The position numbers were made by a program, and so were the translations under genes. The notes beneath the pieces were generated by a model that was given only the letters and a program-made list of their open reading frames with translations, did not search any database and had not been told where the DNA came from. Of a stretch of 64,000 bases of DNA, positions 7,342 through 16,664 are shown piece by piece (positions within the stretch are counted from its first letter, which is position 1; every line of letters starts with the position of its first letter). Origin of the DNA: Flavobacteriaceae bacterium (GTDB lineage Bacteria > Bacteroidota > Bacteroidia > Flavobacteriales > Flavobacteriaceae); NCBI GenBank assembly GCA_027082925.1, contig JALWTD010000014.1, forward strand, positions 134,393-198,392, in the 5' to 3' direction.

Positions 7342-8295
7342 TTATTTTCTCTTGATTACTTTTTCAACAGCTACTACAATAGCTTTATCGTTTAAACCGT
7401 ATTTTTCCATAAGCTGTGCCGGTGTTGCAGATTCACCAAAACTGTCGTTTACAGCAACAAACTCTTGAGGTACCGGATTGTTTTGTGCTAGTACTCTAGC
7501 AACACTCTCTCCTAAGCCTCCTAAAATATTATGCTCTTCTGCTGTAACCACACAACCTGTTTTACCAACTGATTCCAAAACTGCATCAGAGTCTAACGGT
7601 TTAATAGTATGAATATCTATTACTTCAGCACTAATTCCTTTTTGTTCTAAAATTTCTGAAGCTTGCAATGCTTCCCACACCAAATGCCCTGTAGCTATAA
7701 TTGTAACATCTTTTCCTTCAGTAAGTTGAACGGCTTTTCCAATCTCAAATTTTTGATTTTCAGGAGTAAAAACAGGTACTTTTGGTCTTCCAAAACGCAA
7801 ATATACAGGCCCTACATAATCGGCAATTGCAATGGTTGCCGCTTTGGTTTGATTGTAATCACAGGTATTAATTACCGTCATTCCAGGGAGCATTTTCATA
7901 AGTCCTATATCTTCTAAAATTTGATGTGTTGCGCCATCTTCACCCAAGGTTAATCCTGCGTGTGAAGCACAAATTTTTACATTTTTACCTGAATAAGCAA
8001 TAGATTGACGAATTTGATCGTACACTCTTCCGGTAGAAAAATTGGCAAATGTACCTGTAAATGGGATTTTTCCTCCAATAGTTAAACCTGCGGCAATCCC
8101 CATCATATTCGCTTCAGCAATTCCAATTTGAAAAAACCTATCTGGATGATTTTCAATAAATTTCTCCATTTTTAGTGACCCAACTAAATCGGCACAAAGT
8201 GCGACTACATTTTCGTTAGTATCTCCTAATTCTGCCAATCCGGCTCCAAATCCAGATCTAGTGTCTTTTTTTTCAGTAAATGTGTATTTTTTCAT
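7342..8295 (-). CDS. Transketolase, C-terminal half (pyrimidine-binding subunit)
   Basis: Pentose phosphate pathway; works as a heteromer with a separate N-terminal half. The 317 residues cover the pyrimidine-binding domain (DTRSGFGAGLAELGDTN..., IGIAEANMMGIAAGL, where the glutamate activates thiamine diphosphate) and the C-terminal domain (VTAEEHNILGGLGESVA). The matching N-terminal half is at 58675-59520, about 50 kb away. It starts 51 bases downstream of the Maf gene on the same strand. DXP synthase and 2-oxoacid E1-beta share the fold, but SHAGLTLGEDGATHQ and overall length fit split transketolase. Confidence 0.88.
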   Translation of the reverse strand: MKKYTFTEKKDTRSGFGAGLAELGDTNENVVALCADLVGSLKMEKFIENHPDRFFQIGIAEANMMGIAAGLTIGGKIPFTGTFANFSTGRVYDQIRQSIAYSGKNVKICASHAGLTLGEDGATHQILEDIGLMKMLPGMTVINTCDYNQTKAATIAIADYVGPVYLRFGRPKVPVFTPENQKFEIGKAVQLTEGKDVTIIATGHLVWEALQASEILEQKGISAEVIDIHTIKPLDSDAVLESVGKTGCVVTAEEHNILGGLGESVARVLAQNNPVPQEFVAVNDSFGESATPAQLMEKYGLNDKAIVVAVEKVIKRK

Positions 8296-8346
8296 TTGTT
8301 ATTTATTAAAAATCGCTTCAAAAATAATGATATTAACTATACGAAA

Positions 8347-8925
8347 CTACAATTTTATCAATTCTTCGTATAATTTATGAACCGGCAATCCCATCACATT
8401 AAAATAACTGCCTTCAATTTTAGGTACTCCTATATAACCTATCCATTCTTGAATACCATAAGCACCTGCTTTATCTAGCGGCATAAAGGTATCTACATAG
8501 TATGTAATTTCTTCTAATTGCAGCTGTTTAAAATGTACTTTTGTGGTGTCGTGAAAAACTTTTTGACCGGTACTTGTTTTTATACATACCGATGTAATCA
8601 CTTTATGGGTAGTGCCCGACAGGCTTTTAAGTATTTCTATTGCTTGCTTTTTAGAACTTGGTTTTTCTATAGCTGCATTGTGATGCCACACAATGGTATC
8701 TGCAGTAATAACAACATCGTTAGTTGCTATATTTTTAAAAGCGTTTGCCTTTAAAGTTGCCAGAAAATTGGTAATTTCTTCTTCTTTTAAACTCGCATTA
8801 TATTTTTCATCAATATTTTTTACTTGAACGGTAAAAGGAATTTTTAACTCTCCAAAAAGTGCTTTTCGCCTCGGCGAAGCAGATGCTAGAATAATATTTT
8901 TATTTTTAAACTTGTGTTGAAACAT
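8347..8925 (-). CDS. maf: Maf-like nucleotide pyrophosphatase
   Basis: Hydrolyses non-canonical nucleoside triphosphates; the family was first linked to septum inhibition. The 192 residues contain the signature IILASASPRRKALF (about 11-24), the conserved TADTIV aspartate (about 74-79), KPSSKKQAIEILKSLSGTTHKVITS, and DKAGAYGIQEWIG near 154. All family-specific segments are present. The stop overlaps nothing downstream, but its start shares one base with the stop of the prenyltransferase gene, so they are translationally linked. Confidence 0.92.
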   Translation of the reverse strand: MFQHKFKNKNIILASASPRRKALFGELKIPFTVQVKNIDEKYNASLKEEEITNFLATLKANAFKNIATNDVVITADTIVWHHNAAIEKPSSKKQAIEILKSLSGTTHKVITSVCIKTSTGQKVFHDTTKVHFKQLQLEEITYYVDTFMPLDKAGAYGIQEWIGYIGVPKIEGSYFNVMGLPVHKLYEELIKL

Positions 8926-9818
8926 TAATTATATATTGAAAAAATAATAATTGTATTTACTCCAAAAAACATCATTATTTTGAGCAAAACACTTAATTTA
9001 GAAAAATCTGACTTGGTTGTTGCTTTTATTAGTTTAAATATTGTAAACCCCATAGGAAACAAAACAAATAGTACTAAATAAGCAAGTGTTATTTTATAAT
9101 TACTCCAATATCCAAATAAAAAATACAGCACTACCACACTAAACAAAACGCCCAACAAAGAAGCTATTTGCTTTGCTTTGTAAACGCCCAATGTTATTGG
9201 TAGTGTCTCTAACCCAAAACTATAATCGCCTTTAATATCTTCAATATCTTTTATAAGCTCTCGCATAAAATTAATTACAAAAGCAAAAGAGGAAAGCAAT
9301 AGAATAAAAGTAATAATTTGGGCATTTACCACTTTTTCGAAGTAGGTTAATATTAAAACATTATAGGCTATAAGCAACGAAATTAAAACGTTGCCAACAA
9401 ATGCCATTCCTTTTAATTTTTTTGAATAATAATAAAGTAATAGTGAAGGAATAAAAAATAAAAAGGCAAGTGAAGGATCTCCCAAATTAAACGCCAAAAT
9501 TACTCCAGAAACCACACCCAATACATTTGTTACTAAGTACCATTTATACGCTGTTTCTTTCGAAACTAACCTCGATATAATAACGCTATTTGGTTTGTTT
9601 ATGGTATCTATTTTAACATCGTAAATATCATTAATTATATACCCTGCGGCTGCAATAAAAACTATTGAGCTTAAAAGTAACGCAAACTGTAAAACCGTTA
9701 AAATTTGAGGTACTTGAAATGAAGGGAAAAGCACAAATTTAATTAGGAGTTGCACATATATCATTAAGCTTATATTTTTCCATCTAATTAGCTTAAAAAA
9801 AGTAATTAACAATGCCAT
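8925..9818 (-). CDS. UbiA-family prenyltransferase
   Basis: Membrane enzyme of 297 residues with eight or nine hydrophobic segments. The first aspartate-rich motif NDIYDVKID lies at about 63-71 and the second, RELIKDIEDIKGD, near 184-196. Both bind the prenyl diphosphate through magnesium. Flavobacterial homologues are often labelled geranylgeranylglycerol-phosphate geranylgeranyltransferase, but the acceptor is not provable from sequence; menaquinone or heme O pathways use the same fold. It lies between smpB and maf, four bases after the SmpB stop. Confidence 0.85.
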   Translation of the reverse strand: MALLITFFKLIRWKNISLMIYVQLLIKFVLFPSFQVPQILTVLQFALLLSSIVFIAAAGYIINDIYDVKIDTINKPNSVIISRLVSKETAYKWYLVTNVLGVVSGVILAFNLGDPSLAFLFFIPSLLLYYYSKKLKGMAFVGNVLISLLIAYNVLILTYFEKVVNAQIITFILLLSSFAFVINFMRELIKDIEDIKGDYSFGLETLPITLGVYKAKQIASLLGVLFSVVVLYFLFGYWSNYKITLAYLVLFVLFPMGFTIFKLIKATTKSDFSKLSVLLKIMMFFGVNTIIIFSIYN

Positions 9819-9822
9819 TCTA

Positions 9823-10281
9823 TTAGTTGAAGTTTTTTTTAATTCGGGCTAAATTACGCTTATTATCTCTATCTTTTAAAGATTCTCTCTTATCGTAATT
9901 TTTCTTTCCTTTACAAAGTGCAATATCTAATTTAGCCCAGCCTTTATCTGTTATATACAAACGCAAAGGCACAATGGTAAGTCCAACATTTTGAACTTCT
10001 TTTCTTAGCTTTTTTAGCTCTTTTTTATTCAACAGCAGTTTTCGTTCACTTTTGGGTTTGTGATTGTAGGCATGTCCGTACAAATACTCTTCAATAAACA
10101 TATTAATCACAAAGAGTTCTCCTTTTTCATTAAATTCACAAAAACTTTCTGTTATTCGAGCTTTACTCTCTCTAATAGATTTAATTTCGGTACCTGTAAG
10201 CTGTATTCCTGCCGTATATCTATCTAGTATTTCGTACTCGAAACGAGCCTTTTTATTTTGTATGTTAATTTTCTTTTGCAT
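9823..10281 (-). CDS. smpB: SsrA-binding protein SmpB
   Basis: Binds tmRNA and brings it to stalled ribosomes (trans-translation). The 152 residues from the ATG at 10281 include the family signature NKKARFEYEI, GIQLTGTEIKSIRESKARI, EEYLYGHAYNHKPKSERKLLLNK split over 70-95, and the basic C-terminal tail KGKKNYDKRESLKDRDNKR that enters the ribosome. A start nine bases earlier is possible, but the chosen one matches the family N-terminus. The tmRNA gene is not in this window. Confidence 0.95.
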   Translation of the reverse strand: MQKKINIQNKKARFEYEILDRYTAGIQLTGTEIKSIRESKARITESFCEFNEKGELFVINMFIEEYLYGHAYNHKPKSERKLLLNKKELKKLRKEVQNVGLTIVPLRLYITDKGWAKLDIALCKGKKNYDKRESLKDRDNKRNLARIKKNFN

Positions 10282-10343
10282 AAAGTGCAAAGGTACTATT
10301 TTTTAAAGATAATTGTGCGATTACTCGTTTCTGAAACATTAAA

Positions 10344-10853
10344 TTATAAAGAAGGTATTTGTAACAATATTGAAGTAACTGTATTCCCTGTTATTGTTAC
10401 AATGTACAGGTTGGCGTTGTTAGTATCTTCTATTTGAGGATACTTGTCTGCTCCTATAATTTTGTTTACAAAAGACGGTGTGGTATTGCTGTGACCAACC
10501 ACTAAAACTGTTTTTCCTTTTGTTTGTTTTTGAAATTCTTCGCTATAAAGCGCTCTTGGATTGTATGGTGTAATTACTAATTTTTTAGATAAAGCCGTAG
10601 GCGTTGCTGTTTGTAATGTTCTGTTATAATTTGTAGAAAAAATCATATCAAACGGCACGTTTTTAAATACGGTGTTCCAAGTATTTGCTCTTCGTTTTCC
10701 CTTTTCTGTTAAGTTTGGATTTTTTTCTGAAGGATTTGTACGCACTTTTTCGGCATGACGTATAAAAAAGTATGTTGTAATTTCTGCTGTTTCTTGAGCA
10801 GTAATTGTTGTAAAACTTATTAAAAGTAGTAAAACAATAATGTATTTTTTCAT
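10344..10853 (-). CDS. Exported histidine phosphatase (phosphoglycerate mutase-like fold)
   Basis: The 169 residues begin with a signal peptide (MKKYIIVLLLLISFTTITAQ). The catalytic motif IRHAEK follows at about 31-36, with phospho-accepting His33, then NLTEKGKRRA, the IFSTNYNRTLQTA arginine, and the second histidine in LVVGHSNTTP (about 118). These are hallmarks of histidine phosphatase branch 1, of the SixA/short kind. The periplasmic substrate is unknown. It sits between the smpB operon and clpB, with the clpB terminator just upstream. Confidence 0.87.
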   Translation of the reverse strand: MKKYIIVLLLLISFTTITAQETAEITTYFFIRHAEKVRTNPSEKNPNLTEKGKRRANTWNTVFKNVPFDMIFSTNYNRTLQTATPTALSKKLVITPYNPRALYSEEFQKQTKGKTVLVVGHSNTTPSFVNKIIGADKYPQIEDTNNANLYIVTITGNTVTSILLQIPSL

Positions 10854-10885
10854 GAGTTAGGTATTTGAACAAACGAATATACACA

Positions 10886-10919
10886 AAAAAACTCCTCAAT
10901 TCTCATTGAGGAGTTTTTT
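10886..10919 (-). terminator. Rho-independent terminator of clpB
   Basis: ACTCCTCAAT pairs with ATTGAGGAGT around TCTC, flanked by A and T runs. It lies 20 bases after the clpB stop in the direction of transcription. Confidence 0.88.
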
Positions 10920-10938
10920 AATAAACTACGTTCAGTTC

Positions 10939-13527
10939 TTATTTATTTCTAAATACAATTGTATTGTCAAATGCATCAATTCGTATATGACTATCTGCCG
11001 TAATTTTACTTGCTAAAATTTCTTTTGAAAGTTCGTTCAAAATATCTTTTTGAATAACTCTCTTAACCGGTCTGGCACCAAACTGCGGGTCAAACCCTTT
11101 ATTTGCAAGTGTTTCAACAGCTTCGTCGGTATAACTAATATGAATGTCTTTTTGTAACAACATTTTAGCCAATCCGTCTAACTGAAGTTTTACAATTTGA
11201 TGAATTTCTGTTTTATTCAAAGGAGTAAACATAATAATTTCATCAATTCTATTCAAAAACTCAGGGCGAACACTTTGCTTTAATAAGCCTAATACTTCTT
11301 CTTTTGTTGTTTTGGTTATGGTTTCTCGCTTATCCATATCTATATTTTCAAATTTCTCTTGAATTAAGTGAGCTCCCATATTTGAAGTCATTATAATAAT
11401 AGTATTTCTAAAATCTGCTATTCTACCTTTATTATCTGTTAATCGTCCTTCATCTAAAACTTGCAACAAAATATTAAACGTGTCAGGGTGTGCTTTTTCA
11501 ATTTCGTCTAACAAAATTACAGAATAAGGTTTACGTCTAACAGCTTCTGTAAGTTGACCTCCCTCATCATATCCCACATATCCTGGAGGTGCACCAATTA
11601 ATCTGCTCACTGCATGACGTTCTTGATATTCACTCATATCTATACGTGTCATTGCATTCTCATCGTCAAATAAGTATTCTGCCAAAGCTTTTGCTAGTTC
11701 TGTTTTACCTACACCTGTAGTTCCTAAAAACAAGAATGTTCCTATTGGTCTTTTCTCATCTTGCAATCCTGCTCTTGAACGTCTTACAGCATCGGCAACA
11801 GCTTGTATTGCTTCATCTTGACCAACTACACGTTCGTGTAATTCTTCTTCTAAAAGCAATAGTTTTTCTCGTTCACTTTGGAGCATTTTGGTTACAGGAA
11901 TACCTGTCCATCGTGCTACAACTTCAGCAATATCTTCACGCGTTACAATTTCTTTAATTAATGCTGAGTCTTGATTTCCGGCCAATTCTTTCTGTAGCTT
12001 TTCGAGCTTATCTTGCTCGTGTTTAATTTTGCCGTATCTAATTTCGGCAACGCTACCATAATCTCCTTCACGCTCTGCACGTTCAGCTTCCAGCTTGTAT
12101 TTTTCTATAGCTTCTTTGGCTGCTTGAATGGCTTCAATGAGCTCTTTCTCACTAGTCCATTTTGCATTAATTTCATTACGTTGCTCTTTCAAGTTAGCTA
12201 ACTCTTCTTTAAGCGATGCTAACTTTTTAGTGTCGTTTTCTCGTTTAATCGCTTCAATTTCAATCTCAATTTGCATAATCTTACGATCTAATATATCTAA
12301 TTGCTCTGGCTTAGAATTAATTTCGATACGTAATTTTGCAGCAGACTCATCCATTAAATCTATGGCTTTATCTGGTAAAAATCGGTTTGAAATATAGCGT
12401 TGAGAAAGCTCTACGGCAGCAATAATAGCTTCATCTTTAATTTGTACTTTGTGATGATTCTCGTATTTTTCTTTAATACCTCTCAATATAGATATTGCAC
12501 TCTCTGTATCAGGCTCATTTACCTGTACTTTTTGGAATCTTCGTTCTAATGCTTTGTCTTTTTCAAAATACTTTTGGTACTCATCTAAAGTTGTTGCTCC
12601 AATAGCTCTCAACTCACCTCTAGCCAATGCCGGCTTTAAAATGTTAGCAGCATCCATTGCTCCTTGACCACCTCCGGCTCCAACCAATGTGTGTATTTCG
12701 TCAATAAACAACACTATTTCTCCGTTAGAAGATGTAACTTCTTTAACCACCGATTTTAAACGTTCCTCAAACTCACCTTTGTATTTTGCACCGGCAATTA
12801 GCGCTCCCATATCTAGTGAATAGATTTGCTTGTCTTTCAAATTTTCAGGAACATCACCTTTAATTATTCGGTGTGCTAAACCTTCGGCAATAGCCGTTTT
12901 ACCTGTACCTGGTTCTCCCACAAGCATTGGGTTGTTTTTTGTACGTCTTGATAAGATTTGAAGTATTCTCCTAATCTCTTCATCGCGCCCAATAACAGGA
13001 TCTAGCTTACCGTCTTTTGCCAATTGATTTAAATGACGGGCATACTTATTTAATGAATTATAGGTTTCTTCAGCACTTTGAGATGTTACATTGCTTCCTT
13101 TTCTCAATTCAGAAATTGCTGCTTTTAATTCTTTTTCAGCAATACCTTGATCTTTTAAAATTTGTGAAGTTGTATCGCCTGTTTTTAAAATAGCTAACAG
13201 TAAATGCTCAATAGATACAAATTCATCATTCATTTTTTTCGCTTCAGATGTTGCTGTATTAAGCATTTTTGAAGCGTTACTTGAAAGCATTATTTCTCCT
13301 CCAGATACTTTTGCATAGCTTTCAAGAGTTTTATCTATCATACTTTTAAGCAACGATGTATTTACTCCTAATTTTTTCAATAAAAAAGGCGTAACGTTTT
13401 CATCTACTTCAAAAATTCCCTTTAGAATATGAGAATCTTCTATTTGTTGATGTCCATAACCCTGCGCTATTTGTTGCGCTTGTTGTATGGCTTCTTGTGA
13501 TTTTATAGTAAATTTATTAAAGTTCAT
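10939..13527 (-). CDS. clpB: ATP-dependent chaperone ClpB
   Basis: Hexameric disaggregase that works with DnaK. From the ATG at 13527 the protein is 862 residues, the usual ClpB length. Domains in order: N-terminal repeat domain ([17 protein letters not shown]...), AAA1 with Walker [10 protein letters not shown] and Walker [11 protein letters not shown], the long coiled-coil middle domain (about 400-530, which separates ClpB from ClpA/C), AAA2 with [16 protein letters not shown] and [12 protein letters not shown], and the C-terminal D2-small domain. A 36-residue upstream extension is open but unlike the family, so it is excluded. It is divergent from ytxJ, with a short palindrome between them. 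Confidence 0.97.
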   Translation of the reverse strand: MNFNKFTIKSQEAIQQAQQIAQGYGHQQIEDSHILKGIFEVDENVTPFLLKKLGVNTSLLKSMIDKTLESYAKVSGGEIMLSSNASKMLNTATSEAKKMNDEFVSIEHLLLAILKTGDTTSQILKDQGIAEKELKAAISELRKGSNVTSQSAEETYNSLNKYARHLNQLAKDGKLDPVIGRDEEIRRILQILSRRTKNNPMLVGEPGTGKTAIAEGLAHRIIKGDVPENLKDKQIYSLDMGALIAGAKYKGEFEERLKSVVKEVTSSNGEIVLFIDEIHTLVGAGGGQGAMDAANILKPALARGELRAIGATTLDEYQKYFEKDKALERRFQKVQVNEPDTESAISILRGIKEKYENHHKVQIKDEAIIAAVELSQRYISNRFLPDKAIDLMDESAAKLRIEINSKPEQLDILDRKIMQIEIEIEAIKRENDTKKLASLKEELANLKEQRNEINAKWTSEKELIEAIQAAKEAIEKYKLEAERAEREGDYGSVAEIRYGKIKHEQDKLEKLQKELAGNQDSALIKEIVTREDIAEVVARWTGIPVTKMLQSEREKLLLLEEELHERVVGQDEAIQAVADAVRRSRAGLQDEKRPIGTFLFLGTTGVGKTELAKALAEYLFDDENAMTRIDMSEYQERHAVSRLIGAPPGYVGYDEGGQLTEAVRRKPYSVILLDEIEKAHPDTFNILLQVLDEGRLTDNKGRIADFRNTIIIMTSNMGAHLIQEKFENIDMDKRETITKTTKEEVLGLLKQSVRPEFLNRIDEIIMFTPLNKTEIHQIVKLQLDGLAKMLLQKDIHISYTDEAVETLANKGFDPQFGARPVKRVIQKDILNELSKEILASKITADSHIRIDAFDNTIVFRNK

Positions 13528-13629
13528 ATTTTTTCGTGTTTTGTTTTTTATATTTGAATTCTCAAAGAGCATTCCAATTGTAAAAGCTTTAAATAGGCGG
13601 TCATTATGTCTTGTTTTTTGGTGAGTTTC

Positions 13630-13642
13630 AGACAAAATGTCT
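13630..13642. promoter_or_regulatory. Perfect short palindrome in the clpB/ytxJ divergent region
   Basis: AGACA-AAA-TGTCT, a perfect 5-bp inverted repeat with a 3-base centre, lies between the divergent stress genes clpB and ytxJ, 29 bases before the ytxJ start. It could be an operator; no regulator is known from this window. Confidence 0.3.
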
Positions 13643-13671
13643 ATATTTTACACTATATCGCAATTTTTTAA

Positions 13672-14070
13672 ATGGGAATATTTAATAATTTTTTTAAAAG
13701 TAATGAAGGTAGTGAATCTAGTTCTAATTGTAATTGGATTCCGTTGACAAGTAATAGTCAAATTGAAGAAATACAAGCTCTTTCTTCTGAAGGCACTATT
13801 GTAATTTTTAAACATAGTACCCGATGTAGTATAAGTAGTGTGGTTTTAAGCAGGTTTGAGAAAGAATGCAATTTTACCTCAAATGATGCCGTAAAATTAT
13901 ACCTGCTAGATTTACTTTCTTTTAGAACTCTATCAAACAGTATAGCGCAGGTGTTTAATATTCCTCACCAATCACCACAACTTATTGTAATTAAAAACAA
14001 TACTGTTGTTTACAGCGCATCTCACTTTTCAATAAGCATTGATAAAGTGAAAACAATACTTTCGCAATAA
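13672..14070 (+). CDS. ytxJ: Bacillithiol-linked redox protein YtxJ (BrxC-like)
   Basis: A 132-residue thioredoxin-fold protein of the YtxJ family (DUF2847), thought to reduce bacillithiol-mixed disulfides as a monothiol bacilliredoxin. The active-site segment FKHSTRCSISSVVL puts the single cysteine at about residue 52 (TRCS, in place of CxxC); a second Cys at 20 is outside the motif. The later PHQSPQLIVIKNNTVVYSASH matches the family cis-Pro region. BshA, the first bacillithiol enzyme, is at 57442-58575, which supports use of that thiol here. It is divergent from clpB and ends two bases from the next convergent gene. Confidence 0.85.
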   Translation: MGIFNNFFKSNEGSESSSNCNWIPLTSNSQIEEIQALSSEGTIVIFKHSTRCSISSVVLSRFEKECNFTSNDAVKLYLLDLLSFRTLSNSIAQVFNIPHQSPQLIVIKNNTVVYSASHFSISIDKVKTILSQ

Positions 14071-14072
14071 GT

Positions 14073-15257
14073 TTAATTGAATGGATGCTTTAAAATAATT
14101 TTTTTGATACGTCTTTTTAAATCTTGACCGGTATCATAAATCATTTGCTCATTACTTGGAAAAGGTATATAGTCTCCTAATAAATTTAACGATTTATTAT
14201 CTAGCGCCGCTTTGTTTCCTACACATATTGCAAAATGATGCTCAAACGTAAACTCACTTGACAAAGGATAGGTTTCAACGGTTTCGTTTGTTGTGTAGTT
14301 ACGATATAAAATGGTACCAACAACTTGAACAGACTTTGTTTGTGTAATTTCTTTAAACTTACATGTTACTTTTTTGTAGATGGTTTCTTTTATGTTATTT
14401 CCTAAGGAATCTTTGATATAATCGCCATGAGCATCAACCAAATACTTCCAACCATCTTTTACACGTTTCTCTTTTACAGTCTCTTTCTCATACACTTGTT
14501 CCGGTGATATATTTATTTGAATAATGGAGATTGTAAGATGTGAATTGTAGTTGATATTAGCTTGTTTTTGATTGTGATATGTTGTCCAAAAATCATCTAA
14601 TCCATATGTATCAAAATCGAGTAAATCTTTTTCGAGACTTATTGGAATTACTTTTTCAGACTCATTTTGCATAGACACATATACAAAATTTGTTCCGTTA
14701 AACTTTGCTACATTTAATAAAGAGTCTGTTTTTTTATAATTCGGATTTATCTCATTAAGATATGATAAATCATCGTAAACAACTCTAAAATCATTTTTAC
14801 TTTTAGCTGTTTTAAGTTTCTGAAGCGAACCATTGTAAAGGTATTTTGAAAGTTTACTTCTAACAGTTTCTATTTTGTTTGAATAGTCGTAAAATTTAAA
14901 TACAGCGTTTCTTTTGTGCTTGTAAACAGGTAGAGGCAAAAGAGGCTTGATTAAATCTTGACGCTGTTTTAAATCTAGATACAAATTAAAAATAGCCTCT
15001 AAATTTGATGGATTTTCTGAAGATTTTAATGCCGCAATGTCTTCTTTGTTTTTTTGCATCGCCTTTTTATAAGCATCTTCAAGCATTAAAATATATGACT
15101 GGTTGCTTTTTTTGGTTTTGTTTTTACGTAGGTGTTTAACTGCAACGGCAATAGCATTATCATAATTACCATTATTAATAGATTGCTGTGTTTTTTTTAC
15201 ACTATTGCACGAAATTAGAAATACCGAAACTACTAGAAAGTAAAATACTTTTTTCAT
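14073..15257 (-). CDS. Uncharacterised lipoprotein with helical N-terminal half
   Basis: I do not recognise a functional family. The 394 residues start with a signal sequence and lipobox FLISC (Cys17). Residues about 20-190 are helical and basic (NNGNYDNAIAVAVKHLRKNKTKK recalls a tetratricopeptide-like helix pair). The second half has beta-type segments (HLTISIIQINISPEQVYEKE, KVTCKFKEITQTKSVQVVG) and conserved-looking aromatic and histidine residues (FTFEHHFAICVG). It starts directly after the stop of fumarylacetoacetase with no gap, so the two are co-transcribed, but no link to tyrosine breakdown is evident. Confidence 0.75.
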   Translation of the reverse strand: MKKVFYFLVVSVFLISCNSVKKTQQSINNGNYDNAIAVAVKHLRKNKTKKSNQSYILMLEDAYKKAMQKNKEDIAALKSSENPSNLEAIFNLYLDLKQRQDLIKPLLPLPVYKHKRNAVFKFYDYSNKIETVRSKLSKYLYNGSLQKLKTAKSKNDFRVVYDDLSYLNEINPNYKKTDSLLNVAKFNGTNFVYVSMQNESEKVIPISLEKDLLDFDTYGLDDFWTTYHNQKQANINYNSHLTISIIQINISPEQVYEKETVKEKRVKDGWKYLVDAHGDYIKDSLGNNIKETIYKKVTCKFKEITQTKSVQVVGTILYRNYTTNETVETYPLSSEFTFEHHFAICVGNKAALDNKSLNLLGDYIPFPSNEQMIYDTGQDLKRRIKKIILKHPFN

Positions 15258-16544
15258 TTATTTTAATGTTACTGGAGGAAGTATTTTTCCGGTACATTTT
15301 CCAAAACCTATTCTAACATTTTCATTTTCGCAATAACCTCTTATAATAACATTATCTCCATCGTTAAAAAATACACGTTGCGTGCCATCTTTTAATGTGA
15401 TAGGTTTTTTTCCTGCCCAGGCTAACTCTAACATAGATCCAAAACTGTTTTGGGTTGGCCCAGATATTGTTCCGCTTCCCATCATATCTCCGGCTCTAAC
15501 ATTACATCCATTAATTGTATGATGCGCCAATTGTTGTGCCATTGTCCAGTATAAATACTTAAAATTGGTGGTTGTCAATAAATTTAAATCGCCGTTTTCT
15601 GTTTCTAAAAATGCTTTAATTTTAACATCAAAAGTACCATCGGTACGTGTTTGTTGTAAGTAGGGAAGAGGTTTTATATCTTGTTTAGGGCTCTCGCACC
15701 TAAATGGTTCTAAAGCATCCATCGTTACAATCCAAGGTGAAATTGTAGAGGCAAAACTCTTTCCTAAAAACGGTCCTAAAGGCACGTATTCCCATTTTTG
15801 GATATCTCGAGCACTCCAATCGTTAAATAACACCATTCCAAAAATATATTCTTCGGCTTCATCAACAGGAATTGGTTCTCCTAAATGATTTGCTGCTGTA
15901 GTTATAAAAGCTGTTTCAACTTCCATATCTACAAGTTTTGAAGGGCCAAAAACAGGGGTGCTTTCTCCCTGAGGTAATGTTTGGCCATAAGGTCTGTGAA
16001 TTGGTGTTCCTGAAACAACAATAGACGATGCTCTACCGTGATAACCTACCGGAATGTGTAACCAGTTAGGCATTAACGCATTGTCTTTTCCTCTAAACAT
16101 AACACCTACGTTAGTTGCATGCTCTTTACTAGAATAAAAATCGGTATAATCACCAACATCAATAGGTAACAGCATTTCAACTTCGTTTACATCAAAAATT
16201 ATAATATCTCTATGTGCTTTATTGTCTCTTAGTTTTGGGTTTTTGGCATCAAACACATCCGCAATTCTATTACGCACCAATCGCCATGTTTTTCTTCCAT
16301 CGGCAATAAAATCGTTTAAAGAATCTTGCATAAAAATATCGTCTGTTAAAGGAATACCTTCAAAATAACCTAACTGATGAAAAGCACCTAAGTCTATCGC
16401 ACACTCACCAATTCGTGTTCCAATGGTTATAATATCATCTTTGGTAATAAATACTCCAAAAGGAATATTTTGTATTGGAAAGTCACAGTTTTCAGGAGTC
16501 TCTAACCACGATTTTCTGTCTGGATTATTTGCCGTTATTTGCAT
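15258..16544 (-). CDS. fahA: Fumarylacetoacetase
   Basis: Last step of tyrosine/homogentisate breakdown: fumarylacetoacetate to fumarate and acetoacetate. The 428 residues equal the usual length. Visible signatures are the N-terminal beta domain (IQNIPFGVFI), YTDFYSSKEHATNVG (active-site aspartate, tyrosine and histidine), WLHIPVGYHGRASSIVVSG, ETAFIT with the metal-binding glutamate, LFNDWSARDIQKWEYVPLG and GDMMGSGTISG. It is followed without gap by a lipoprotein gene. No other tyrosine-degradation gene lies in the window. Confidence 0.95.
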   Translation of the reverse strand: MQITANNPDRKSWLETPENCDFPIQNIPFGVFITKDDIITIGTRIGECAIDLGAFHQLGYFEGIPLTDDIFMQDSLNDFIADGRKTWRLVRNRIADVFDAKNPKLRDNKAHRDIIIFDVNEVEMLLPIDVGDYTDFYSSKEHATNVGVMFRGKDNALMPNWLHIPVGYHGRASSIVVSGTPIHRPYGQTLPQGESTPVFGPSKLVDMEVETAFITTAANHLGEPIPVDEAEEYIFGMVLFNDWSARDIQKWEYVPLGPFLGKSFASTISPWIVTMDALEPFRCESPKQDIKPLPYLQQTRTDGTFDVKIKAFLETENGDLNLLTTTNFKYLYWTMAQQLAHHTINGCNVRAGDMMGSGTISGPTQNSFGSMLELAWAGKKPITLKDGTQRVFFNDGDNVIIRGYCENENVRIGFGKCTGKILPPVTLK

Positions 16545-16623
16545 ATATACGTTGTGTGTTATTGCTATTAGTAAAATTTATTTCAAATATATAAGAAACT
16601 TCTTAAATGCAAAATGAAATTAC

Positions 16624-16631
16624 TACTTTTG
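16624..16631 (+). promoter_or_regulatory. Likely -7 promoter box of glyA
   Basis: TACTTTTG matches the Bacteroidota -7 consensus TAnnTTTG, 33 bases before the glyA start. No clear TTTG upstream element is seen. Confidence 0.5.
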
Positions 16632-16664
16632 CCATAATTTTAACTTTTAAAACCGCAATATACA

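Noticed and set aside
13528-13635. 36-residue N-terminal extension of ClpB
   Set aside because: The frame is open, but the ClpB family begins at the chosen ATG and the extension would fill the divergent promoter region.
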